Shown here one piece after another: positions 1-12,400 of a stretch of DNA of 25,660 nt. Both the position numbers and the translations under genes were made by a program. The notes beneath the pieces were generated by a model that was not told the origin of the DNA, did not search any database, and worked only from the letters and a program-made list of their open reading frames with translations. Numbering within the stretch: the stretch's first letter is position 1; the number at the start of each line of letters is the position of its first letter. The stretch comes from Amoebophrya sp. A120 (Eukaryota > Sar > Dinophyceae > Syndiniales > Amoebophryaceae): the NCBI GenBank assembly GCA_905178155.1, contig CAJINV010000037.1:47274-72933 (forward strand), given 5' to 3'.

Positions 1-217
1 GTTTAGTTGTGTTTCCTGCGAGCCCCCCCCTCGACCCCCCCCCAAAAGCTGTAGCATTCGGCCCGCATGCGCGTTGGCGGGCTAGCCAGAATAGGTCCGC
101 TAAATGTAAACTCTAAGTCCTGCTCGCGAGCATAAAACCTTACCGCATGTAATACGCCTTCTTTAACGATAAGAGCCCAAAGACGCGACCCTTTCAACAT
201 TTTTCCCCTGTTTCATA
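1..217. mobile_element. Possible introner cut by the window edge, or the 3' end of the gene
   Basis: Exon 25 runs leftward to ATT at 218-220 and is followed in sense by TATGAAACAGGGG, which has the TAT(C/G) start of the other introners. In the homologous modules a VCW motif follows at about this distance and it is missing here, so an intron is plausible. The candidate flank copy is AATGT at 218-222; its partner would lie outside the window. If nothing is spliced, translation stops at the TGA at 194-196 after GEKC. The rest of the stretch has poly-C runs at 24-50 and no gene that I recognise. Confidence 0.45.
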
Positions 218-498
218 AATGTGCGCAAACGGTTTCGAATCGTCGCACTCGCTGATGCCGTACATCTTCTCCAACTCCCCTATGCAGAAGTTGTGTTCGC
301 ACACGTCCTTACTGTAGAACGCGAAATCGACGTAGGACGGATCCGGGATGATGATGTTCTTCAGCAAAACATGGTTTTTCGAGTCATCGCTCTTCTGATA
401 CCCAGGCTGGTGTCTTTCCTGTTCGTCGAAAGAGAGACCACTACCCGCTGCTGCTCCGCTACTTGATGTTACACCAACGCTCCTAGCGGAGTTTACCG
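218..498 (-). CDS. Exon 25: DLExMYGI module, incomplete
   Basis: The exon opens with codons following intron 24 (GCA CAG ACG GTA), continues through a Ser/Gly/Ala-rich linker, and contains CEHNFCIGELEKMYGISEC at about 244-300. This matches the modules in exons 2, 11 and 15 (CIRDLEQMYGIKPC, CIKDLEKQFAIKQC, IEKMFGIGRC). In those copies a VCW tripeptide follows 10-25 residues later. Here the reading runs to ATT at 218 or to a stop at 194-196 without it, so the module is probably completed beyond the window. I do not recognise a named family for this module. Confidence 0.8.
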
Positions 499-3400
499 TC
501 TGTTATCAACTGCAAAAATGTCTGGGTCCGGAAGGATGGAACTTTTCATGCTCTCTTTGGATTCCAAAAATATCTGTATTGCGTAAGGAGCAAGAGGAGT
601 CCAGTTTGTGCCACGCGGCGGGGCTATTCCTCATGCGGTATAGGCATCAGGAAGCCCTCGCAAAATCTCTGATGCTAGGTCATGCATTACAGGCATCATC
701 GTTTATGCAAAATGTGCATGAGAAGTGTTCCAATCTTCCAGACCCAGACACTTTTGCATTTGATATCTGTGCGGAGTGCACAATGTTCGAATCCCGGTTC
801 CACGTGACAGAATGCTCAAGCTCCTCTAGGTAACAGGGGTACTGAACATCGAGTTCAACAGCGGAAGAACTTGTGCTGGTTTTTCCGCTTGATGTAGTTG
901 ATGCAGCAGTTATTACTGGACACTTCGGAAATCTCTCCTTCAGCCCTGTCTGCCAGTCCGGCCCGCAACCTTCGAGCGGCCTTATTGCGGGCGGGAACGA
1001 CTTCAAACAGCAGTCATTGTACCTCTGTAAGTGGCAAATCGAGTCCGAGTAGCAGGATTTCTGCGGTATCATGGAAGAAGCTGCAGCACCAGTCATGTTA
1101 CTCGCTGCTAGTTGTGCTTGATACAGCTGCCCCTTCGTGTTTGCCGCTTTCTCACTTCTTTTGCAGGAAATTGTTTTGTGGTAGAAGGTGATCCGGAGAA
1201 GATCTTCGACCGAGCCGGAGGGGGATGTAATCGTCCCAGTTGTGACCGCTTCGAAGCAGACAGAGTGAGCAGAAGACCCTGGTGCGAACCGAGAGCCAGC
1301 AGGACTCTCTGTTGCGTTCAAACAGGGCGTTGCGTAAGAGAAACCACCCCCCGCATTCAACGGTACCGGTGAGCCGAACAACTCGGAGTAATCCGACGTG
1401 CCATTCTGCACGTTCTCAAACACGACTGAATCTGAGGTGGTGGAATCAGCACTCGCAGCGGAGAAGCAGAACGCGCTCGAAGTGGAAGGTGATCCTGCTC
1501 CCGCCGTGGCCGTTGCCAATTCTTCACAAGAAGAAAACCCCCTGGTCAGCAGATCCTTCCAACAGATATCATTTGCACAGGTGCCCTGCTCCGGGGATTT
1601 CAAGATAAACGCCATATCAGATTTCTTCCCGTCGTCGAGTTCCAAGCGGTTGAACTCGGATAAACTTGCTGCACTTGGTGATGCAGCAGCACTACTTCCT
1701 CCAGCAACCGAAGAACTAGCTTCATCCACCGTGTAGCTCCAGCACACGCTCGGGTTGCTGTAGTCGAACTCATTACACCTGTCTAATTTCGGGAAGATCG
1801 AGTACAGCTCTGTAATGCGGTACACCTCGGGTGGCGGAGGTGTTGTCGTCGCGGTCAAAGCTGATTTCGCCGTGAAATTCATCCGCGGCCGAACCGCCGA
1901 CATGGGCATGACGTCCTCCACGACGAAGGACCCCTCGTGCCACCGTAAACTGATATCCGCAACAGCAATTCCGGAAGTTGTTGCTGTGTCGTTCGCAGGT
2001 ATGAACTGCAAAAGTATCGTACTCGTATAAATGCATGACAAATTCCCTCAGCATGAGAAATGAAATTTGTAATGGGAATTTACCTTGAGAACAAAATTTG
2101 TAATGCATGACTGCAATACGAGTACGATACTTTTGCACAGGATAGCAGGCGCACTTCCGCAACTGTTCGGAACTTCGCGCAACCGCTGCTCGTAGGTTTA
2201 TCGCAAGAAAAAACTGTTTCACTGTGAACTTGTGATGCAGAAAATGGATCGCAGAAGTGTGTGTCATGCTGCACATGCAAGACAATGGATTTCTAGCTGT
2301 GTTTTCCCTTAGGAACACCGCATGACAGCTTTTCAGTGTCATGCGTAGCAAACTTGTGATGCAGATTTTGCACAACAACCACAGTGAAACAGTTTTTTCG
2401 TGGGATAAGGTTGCTAACTTCTGTAATAACCCCGTGTAGTCCGGGGGAGTGACGGAATCCGGCCCGTACTCGGACTTTGGCATGCTGTTGTACCAAGAAG
2501 GGTGAACTTCATCGGAGCATTGGCAGAACGCTTGCTCGTTCGGCTGGTTGAAGGTGTAGTTGCAACCGAGGTCGACAGCGGTGTCTAGTGCGGCGCAGGT
2601 ATCATCTGCACCGCCTGAAGATCCAGCCGAAGTTGCATTTCCAGAATGGTTACCGCCACTTGAATTCGTTCCTGTACTACTACTCGACGTCCCACCAGTG
2701 CTCATCGTGTTGTTTCCAGCGGGAAACGCTGCGACGCAAGACAACTGGTGCATCGCACAATAGCCACTGCAGGTCGGCTGGTAGGTCTTGTGATTCGTGT
2801 CGAGATATTTCCACGCGGTGAGGACCGTGCAGTTGCCGCAGAAGACGTTTTGTGATGCAGAACTCCCGGCGCCAACATCTTCAGTTGCTGCAAATTGGAA
2901 CATCGAAGGATTGACGCACGGTGACTCGTAGGTGTTTGTGATAGCACTGGTTTGTCCGGCTTGACCTTCATCTCCAGATGAATTGGTAGTTCCATTCGCA
3001 GAAGAATTCCCGGAACTCGCAGCCGCTTTCGCCGCCGCTTTCCCGGAACTCGCAGCTGAGGATGCCGACGAACTACTCGATGTCGTGTTGGTCTCGTTCC
3101 CCGATGAGTTTGTCATGCTCGTTTCATTACCACCAGCAGCACTCGCAGCAGCCGCACCACCACCCTCTACCTCTTCCTCCCGCACATACCCGAACATTGG
3201 CAACGGAACGTCCCCACACTCGCAAATCGCGGTTTGAACGCCATCCGGGAACTCGTACTCACACCCAACCGGCTCCCCGTAGCCATACGGCGACCGGAAG
3301 GAACATGTCGGGTAGGTGCTGTGGCCCTCAGCCTCGTAGAACCCGTTCCTGCAGTACTTCCCCTGTTTTTTACAGTACTTATTGCAAGTTTTCGTGTCGG

Positions 3401-6400
3401 ATTGAATTGTGTGCACCACTTTGCACTTCTTGCAAACGATATTCCTAGGGTTGATGAACTCATCGAACTCGTGCATCGGGAACAGTGGATTTTCCTTCTC
3501 GTCACACTCATCACAATGCCTCTGCACGTCCGTGAAAAACTTCGTGTCGCAGGTCGGGGAGTGTTTTAGAGCGAGGACCAATTCAGTGACCGATGGGGTT
3601 GTCGTCGTGGTTGAAGTGGACGTCACTGTCGACGTGCTGGTGATTGTAGTTGTGATCGTGCTTGTCGTAGTCGAGCTTGTCGTGGAAGTAGAGGTAGTCG
3701 TCGTCGTAGACGTCGTAGTGTAGTGCGCGTTGGGGCAGTAAGTCGATTCAAACCGCGCTCTTGTCCCAAACGCGCTTGTGCAGTAGCTCGCCACCTGCAC
3801 CGGGTTGGATTCGATCTGACCCAAATAAAACGCACACCGCTCCGCAACGTAGTCGGACAAAATACTGCAAGTACATTGCACAGACAACTTGTTACACTCC
3901 GCCCTCACTTCCGACGCCCAGGTGTTTTGATTCACCTGCGACAACCTATGAAAGTGCACAACCCCCTCCCCCTGATTTGTATATGTATTGCATGAACAGC
4001 AATACAAACACCAGCACGCGTGGAGCCTGTGCATGACAAATTCACGCACCTAGTGTAGTACTGTTTGGGCTTCCGGAATCTGTCATGCAAACAATACCAC
4101 AGGAAAGCGCTTGGATTTGGGGTTTTGCATGGCAAATGAGAGGGAGGGGGAGTTGTGCACTCTCATACAACCCGACCTGTGTGTACTCCGCAGCGAGCGT
4201 CAACATCGCGGTGTAAATGTTATCGCAACAGAAGGAGTACTCTCCGTGGTTTAGTTTTCGAATTGGGAGTCGTTTGGGGTCTGTTAGAGCTGCGCGGCGG
4301 TTCTCTAACTCGACGAGGACGCTGGTTGTACTACTGCTTGGGAACAACTGCAAGGACCTTCTGATGTGCGGAGGGGCTGGCGTAGTCGTATACACGAGCA
4401 AGTGCCCCGTCTCATGCCCCAATTCCACCGTCGGCTGGAAGTTATTCGCCCACTGCATCGTGAATTGCGTTGCGGGGGAGCGGCATTCGCAAATAGCATC
4501 ACTACTTGTGTACTCGAACTCACACCCCTTCGGCCGGATCTCAAAGTGCTTGTTGCACTGCGATTGGGACTGTTGATTTTGTCCACCACCATCAGATCCA
4601 GCATTACCGTTTTCCTGTGCTGGCGGGGGAGCGACGAAGCTGTTTTTGCACAACAATCCAAGCTCGAGGCAGAATTGCTTGCAGGACGCAGGTTTTGAAA
4701 CAGCCACCGGCAACTGATGCTCGAACTTCACGACCGCGCTGCAGTCCTGACAATCTTCGTGAACGGTGGCGAAGAGCGGGTCCATAAGTGGCGGCGAAAA
4801 TGAACTACTGGTAGAAGATGATGAGGCTTCTACCCATTTGCTGCTGTCACAGCCAATATTCAATCTCTCGTGCGTCGTCAGCGTAGTTGTGTGATTACTT
4901 GATCCAGCTGCAGATGAACCGTGCGCCAGTGCTGCAAGCGGATCGATCACCTCATTCACAAACCCGCCTTCCATCCGCGCTTTCGTGAACCGCACTGCGT
5001 CTGCCAGATCGTGAATAGTTTTCACGTCGTGACTATTCCCGAGATGCAGCACAGCAGCCGGATTGGTTTTCGGCTCGAGGGATGCGAGAGTCGATTCCGC
5101 TTTCGTGACCATGATGTCGCGGACCGGAACGTCGCCGACGGCAGATGCTATGAAATCCTTATCGTGGAACAGCAAAGAACTCGCATCGTTCAGCCGTTCC
5201 AAAGCCTTGTTGCAGCTCGCCGCGATATCGTAAAAGGTCAGCTCTGGATTCTCATTGTGCTGTCCGATAAAACAGACGTCGTTGTTCTGCACGTAAGGAT
5301 CTTCGTCCACAAGAAAGATGTTTTTGATCCGGATCTTGCTGCTTGATCTCGTCGCGGTCGTTTGTTGTTCCACAATCTCTTCGTAACACGGCTCTGGATT
5401 CAAGCCCTTGGTGATCATCGCGTCACCCGACGCGTGTGGCTGCCCGACCAAGTATCAACTGTAAGAATGTCTGGGTCTGGGAGAATCCAACTTGTCATGG
5501 TGATTTTGGATTCTAGAAAAATCTGTATTGCATGAGCAGCAAAGAGAGTCCAAGTTTTGCTACACGGAAAGAGCATTTGTCATGCAGTATAGGCATCAGG
5601 AAGCGCTCACAAAATCTGTGATGCTAGGGCATGCATCACAGACATCAGGAGTCATGCAAACTGTGCATGACATCTTCCAGACCCAGACATTTTTACATTT
5701 GATACCAAGCTGCAATCCCTTAATTTTGTTTTTATCTGGTTCGTCCAAGAATCTGCAGCAGCTACGACGCCACTACTGGTACCCGTCGCACCACCAGCTG
5801 CTTCACTACAATCCGACGCGAACTCCTCACTCGGGAAGCAACTCCCGGTGACTTTCCCGTGTGAAAACCCCGTCGCAACATTCCTCCGCAGACAGCAGTC
5901 GTTGAATCTCGGCCGGTGGCAGATACTGTCGCAGTAGCAGTCCTGCCGGTTAGACAAATCTAGAGGACAGGCGTGCGTGCCGTAGAAGAAAACGGTTTGA
6001 TTCACAGAAGCCGGAACGTAGCAGGTCTGCATGATGTGGGTGTGGTTCGTGTCGTAGTGCGGGATGGTGAAATTCACGCGGAGATAGTCTTCCACTTCAA
6101 GTTGTTGGTCGAGGGTGAGGGACTGCTGCGCCGTGATGTAATCGGGGGTGACGAAGGCGAATTGGTCGAACAGCGGCTGGAGATATTCCGCCGGGCATAA
6201 ATGGTATTCGTCAATAACCCGCTCGTAATCTTCGGCGGTTAGGTTCTGGAACATAATCATGTCGTCCACGATTCTGTCTTCTGGCTCCGTCCAGCAGTTC
6301 TCCGTCACATCGACATCCGGAGTTTGTGATACAGAACCAGCTGCAGAAGTGACATTTGTGTCGTTCACATCGTCCTGGCCATCGGTGTTCAGAGCACTTC

Positions 6401-9400
6401 GGTTGCTGTGATGTTGTTGAGCACTGTGATTTGTCATGTTGGAGCCGTTTGCGCTTACATTTGAAGTCCCGTTGGCGAAAGAAGTTGCGCCTACCTCGTC
6501 ATCCGTGAAGTTTGTTGCGTTATCCACCTGGCTTGAAGCAGTAGCAGCAACCACAACCGGCTTCGGCACGTAGCACTGCTTCCAGGGCCGGACGATCCGC
6601 GGTTTCCAGCACTGCCACGCGCAGAATTCCGGCGGTTTCACGACTAAAGCTGTGGTAGAGACCCGTCTGTGACAAAGGAGGTTCCCATTAGTTGCAGCTG
6701 AGGAACTACTGTCGATAAACGACTCTAATGTGCTGGGTGCGTCATTGCCCAAAACATTCAGTGGAATTTGGTTCTCCGCTTGTTGTCCCGACGACATGTT
6801 CAAAACTTTCCCCTGAACCGGCTTTGCTTTGAAGAACGGCGGGACGTGGGGATACTCATATCAAGTGTAAAAGTGTCTGGGTCTGGAAAATTATGAGACT
6901 TGTCATGCACGTTTTGCATGACTCCTGATGTCTGTGATGCATGCCCTAGCATCACAGACTTTTTGAGGGCTTCGTGATACCTATTCCGCATTACAAATGC
7001 CCTCTCCGCGTAGAAAAAATTGCATTCCCTTTGCTGGTCATGCAATACAGATTTTTTTGGAATCCAAATGCAGCATCACAAGTTCGGATTCCGCCAGACC
7101 CACACATTTTTGCATTTCATAACTCACCCTCTGTCACCACGTACCCGTAGCCCCAGATCAAATCGCCGTCGGAATTTTTGATGTTTTTGTTCGAAAAGTC
7201 CATGCCGTTCGCCTTGTCTAGGGTGCATAGAGGGTTAGAATTCGGGTCGAATTGGCGGCTAACCCCAGTCTGCTGGTAGCAGGAAACTATGCATTCCAAA
7301 AGTGTCTGGGTCTGGAAACTTGTGATGCTGGGTGGCGTATCATGAGGAGGCCACAAGTGCTGGCTCAGCATGACAAGCTTCTTAGCATATAGGTGTTGCC
7401 TATTCTGCATAACAAACTGCGTCTCTGCATGACAGATAAATGGGGTTTTTGGGTAACGTGCATGACAGATTGCAGAGTAATGCCAGACAAGCATGACAAA
7501 CGTGCACTCTTCCAGACCCAGACACTTTTACATTTGATAGAAACTGTCGCTAAACCAGCACACTTCGAATAAATCGGAAACCCGTCCAACATGTACCCGA
7601 GGAGACTGCAAGGTTTTACCTTCTCACAATTCTTGCTGCAGTGCTCCTTCTGCCCCGATTGTAAATTGTGGTGGTGATAGAAGCAATCCGTGTTGGAATG
7701 CCCCGAGCAGCCGTCGAAAGACCTGGGGTTATCCTCCTCCTCACTGAACAAAAACGCGCCGGTCTTCAACACCCCGATGATTTGGTCTCTAGGCGTCTTC
7801 ACCATCTGATACTGATTCTCATGTGGATAAACGTCCGGGAATAAAGGAAGCTCAAATTCATACGGCTGCTCACAAACAACATTCCCGTTGGCGTTTTCCG
7901 GTGATCTTTTGTGATGGTAGACGTGGATCGGGATCCCGTTGGTCTTGATTTGTCTGATTCTGTTCCGGACGATTTCTTCACTGTATCTGGACTGCAAATG
8001 GTTCCCGCAGTCCCGGTGATTCGGTATTCTGTCGCAGGTACTTGCACTTGGGATTCGTGGGGTTGTGATAATCGCGCCGCTCATTCCCATCGCGATATTC
8101 GCGCCGTAAGTGGTTAAAGCGGTTCTGTCCTGCGTGGCCCGGTAATTGTCTACCAAGGAATCCGCTTCTTGCCAACTTTCTACATAAGGTCCGAGAATGT
8201 AGTCCCTGACAGAGATCGAAGCGTTTGTGTGGTCGTAGAGGTAGTCGTCGTAGCAGGGGAGCCCGTTTTGCCTCGTGAAATCGCTGCACTTCATCAAATT
8301 TGGGAGCACGGAATGTGAATTGCAAAAGTATCGTACTACTCGTATAAATCCATTACAATTGAAATTTCCTTTTCCTCAGCATGAGAACAAAAATTTGTAA
8401 TGCTGACTTACCTTTGGAAAAAGATTTTTAATGCATGATTGCAATAAGAGTACGATACTTTTGCACAGGATACGGAAGTCGGCCCGACGATATCCTTTAC
8501 GCAGAACTGGTTTTTGCAGTCGTGGTTTTGTAAGTTGAAGTTTTCCAGCACGATTTCCTCCGACTGCTCATCCAACCGGTAGCAGGGTAGGATTTCCTCG
8601 TCCGGGAAGGGTTTGTCGTAGTAGTGGTAATGCTGTTCTACTTGAGAAGCACTATCCTGCGTCACCTGCCCCCCGTTAACATGCGACGCCAAGCTGCGCC
8701 GAAGCCCGGGGCCGCTCCCAGCAGCAGTATTCGTGTTGCCCGAGCCTGAAGATGAGTTCGAGCTAGCGCTTCCGCTCCACACGTTAGACCCACCCGATGC
8801 ACCAGCACTGGAGGTCGTTGCATACGGCCTTCCCGCCAATACCTCCGCACACTTCGGCAACGCTAATTTCTGCACAAAAACCTCCCGAATCGTCTTCTGC
8901 AAAAAGTTATCAACTGCAAATTTATCTGGGTCTAGAAGGATGCATAGGTTTGTCATGCACATTTTGCACGCCTCCTGACGTCTGTGATGGGTTCTCTAGC
9001 ATCACAGACTTTGTGAGGGCTTCCTGATGCCTATACCGCATGAGAAACGCCCTCTCGCTGTGGCAAAAACTGGATCTCTTTTGGTGTTCATGCAATACAG
9101 ATTTTTTTAGTATCCACATGCAGCATCACAAGTTGCAATCTTCCAGACCCAGACATATTTGCAATCCATAAAAGTTCACCCCCGACTCGCACGTCGCGTT
9201 TTTCGGGAAATCGCCAAACTCCACCGCCGCTGATTTACACCGCAAGCAGCAGTCGTTCGCCTTCTCGCAAAAGGAATCGCAGTAGCATTTTTTCCTCTCG
9301 ATCGGGCAGTTCGTCGGTCTGCGGTAGCTGTGCAGCTGGTCTTCCTGTTTGTAGCTCATGGTGTTGAAGACACTTGGTGTCTGGACCATCGCGGAGGGTG

Positions 9401-12400
9401 CTTCCTGTTCTGGCACTGCTGTGTAGTTCTCGGGCATGAGAATGATTACTGCGTCTTGGTTCATCATCCCGTGTTGGAAAAACTCCAAACTGTTTGCGAA
9501 GAACCGGATTTTCTGGCTTTTGCCGTGCATAGAGTAGCACGTCTGCCGGTCCGTGAAGTTTTCAAAGACTTGGAACAAGAGTGGTGGAGGACTTGTACTA
9601 TTCGAGCTGCTGTTACTGCTGTTCAGACTTGAGTTGCTTCCAGCGAAGTCAGTGTCAGATGCATTCACGGCATAATTATCCGACGTGTTGCTGATGTTGC
9701 TCCCATTTGTCGTCCCATTCGTCCCATTCATATCACTTTCGTTCTTCATCCAATACTGCGTCGCCAGAATGTCCTCTTCATCCATGTCGCTGCTAGTCGT
9801 AGCCGGCGGCGCGACAAACATCCCGACAGAATTCGCATCGCATTCCACGAAGGATTCGCTATCAATCCTCGCTTGCAACGCGGAGTCGATCGTTGTAGCG
9901 GGATTACTTCCAGGCAGCACAGGAGCAGTAGACACAGTAGTTGTAGCATTCCGAAAGATCAAAGAGTTCATCTCATCCTCGAAGCAGAGAGTATCTTCAT
10001 TCGCTGTCATGCAGTCGTGAAACCCGCGGAAGATTTGGTCTTTCCAGCACTCCTGTTCGCACTTGTCGGAGGTTTTGATTTTCACAGACGCAAAGATGTT
10101 GGGGAGGGAGACTACAGAAGTTTGCTGCGATTGAGACGCTAGGTCGGCTTGTGTTGTTGTTATGCAATACAAATTTCCCGCACATGTACAACATGCATCA
10201 CAAATTTCATCAATTCGGAGCGTAACACTTGTCATGCTAAACTAGAATCGAAGCCCAGTTTTGTCATGCAGAGACTGCATTTGTACGTGTACAGGAAATT
10301 TACTGTGGATAGTTGTAGTGTTCGTTCCATTCGACGCGTTACTGCTACCGGCCGGTGCTCCCCCTGCTTGCGCTTGTTGCGCAGCTCCCTGTTGATGAGA
10401 CGACAACATTCTGGGATAACCACCTGCGACAGTGCCCGCTGTCGCATTCGCAGAGCCTGTTCCTGTTGCCCCGGATCCCGACGAGGTACTGCTATTCGTC
10501 GCCATCGGCGGCAAGTAGTCCCAACAGGCCTCCATTCCAGCACCACTACTCCCAGATGCACTACTAGAAGACTCACCAACCAGAAACGGATTACACCGCC
10601 CAATCCCGAACATCTTCTCAATGTCGTTTACGGAGAAGAACTGGTAATTGTTCACAAACCTTGAATTCAACTCCGATTTCAACGTCATAACCTTATTCGA
10701 CGGCTCCTCCGGCCCAAAAAACGGATCATAGGCAATTTCCCGGTAAACGCGAACCCCGTGCTGGGTATACACCGGCTCGCCGACCATTTTCGCAAAAAGC
10801 GGAGTGAGTAGATCCGGGAGATGGGGGTGTTGCGCCGGTGTTGTCAAGTTGGCGGTAACGTTCAGTAGCTCGTGGTCGCAAGGTCGTTCTTCTTCTGTGT
10901 AGATCGGAACGTTTTGGGGGTTAAGGGTTGCGATGGTGGATCTGCACAGCATCTCCTTTTTGTGTCCGTAGTTCTTGTGCTGGAATATCGGCAAGCGGCT
11001 GTTCAGGGTCTGCATGTTCTGCATCAGAACTTCGGCGGAGGTAGGGGCTGAGGAGGTTGACGCGGGGGCATTCGATGATCCACCTCCACCACCTGAAGAT
11101 GTTGAGCCGCTTTGTTGCAACATCCTCCTGCTCCCCAGCACTGCAGCACTCGCCACCGGCGCAGCCAATACCTGGTCCCCAAAAACCGGCGGTTGGTTCA
11201 ACGTCTCATTCGGTAAATGCCCGTTGTTCCAGTTGCTGTAAAACAAAGACCCATACGTGATTTCCTTCCTAACCACATCTTCCAACACCAAATCCTTCGC
11301 CAACGCCGCATCGTTTCTCCTACTCGTCGCATCCAAACAGGGCTCGACCTGGGTTGGTGGAGTAGTGGTCGTTTGTGCCGCAGTGTCAGACGCTGCAATA
11401 CTTTCTGAATCTGTCATGGTGAGAACGTCCGGGACGCCGGTTGACAGAAGCTGCAGAGCTGGTGCTGGGCCTTGTTGTTGTCCAGCACTTCCTCCTTGCA
11501 CCGGACCACACGTGTTGAATTTCTCTTCGAACTTGAAATCGAAAGAACAGGACTATGAACTGCAAAAGTATCGCACTCGTATAAATGCATTACAAATTTC
11601 CTCAGCATGAGAAATAAAATTTGTAATGCGGATTTACCTTTAGGAAAAAATTTGTAATGCATGACTGCAATACGAGTACGATACTTTTGCAATGCATAAG
11701 GACTCACTCGCCCCGATTTTCTCTTTCTCACTGTCCCAACACTCGGTGGATAAACAGCAGTCCCGGTACCTTTTCTCGTTACACAAATCGTCGCAGCTGC
11801 ACTGAAACGTCCGCGGTGGGCAAGCCCAGAGCCCGTAGAAGTGGACTTTCGTTGCTACAGAATCTGTCATGCCGTCTTCCACGACGTAGCACACCGGCCC
11901 GGAGTGGTTCTTCGGTGTGGTTGGGAACTGATTTGCCTGTTCTAGCTCAGCTGCTGTCATGTTCTGCTCCAGTTGGTCTAGATTCAGATAATCCTGGATC
12001 GAGTGGTAGAAGAAGTTGCTGTAAGATGCTAAACCGTTCTCGTCAATCGCGGTGCTATCAAATGTAAAAATGTCTGGGTCTGGAAACTTGTAATGCTGAG
12101 TGACGTAGCATGAGGAACCCCAAAATGATGGCCCAGCATGACAAGTTTCTGAGCTTCTAAGTGTTGCCTATTCTGCATGACAAACTGCGACTCTGTATCA
12201 CAGAAAAAACAGGTTTTTGGTGAACGCGCATGACAGACTTGAGAGTCCTGGTAGCCTAGCATGACAAACCTTGCATTTTTCCAGACCCAGACATTTTTGC
12301 ATTTGATAAGTGCTATTCGAGGTTAAATTCCTGCAATCCTGATACCCGGTTGTGATCATGGTGAGTAAATGCGCTTCCGCGGCGGATTTTTGTGTCGGCG

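Noticed and set aside
680-765. Apparent C-terminal peptides such as NAKVSGSGR or MQKCLGLEGC at the ends of several exons
   Set aside because: They come from reading into the family A TIR. The same peptides recur at unrelated exons and vanish when the element is removed.
504-765. Family A elements as tRNA-derived SINEs
   Set aside because: I see no A-box or B-box, no poly(A) or simple-repeat tail, and the ends are inverted repeats, as in DNA transposons.
4402-4425. HETGH as a zinc-protease active site
   Set aside because: There is no third ligand, Met-turn or protease-like context; it lies between a Cys module and a Thr/Pro linker.
221-5346. Plus-strand open frames of 60-140 codons across the gene region
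   Set aside because: They overlap minus-strand exons whose modules are recognisable, and they show no domain, so they are antisense shadows.
6780-6803. ATG near 6803 as the start of a separate gene
   Set aside because: The YHYH domain continues in frame upstream across intron 19, so this is an internal methionine.
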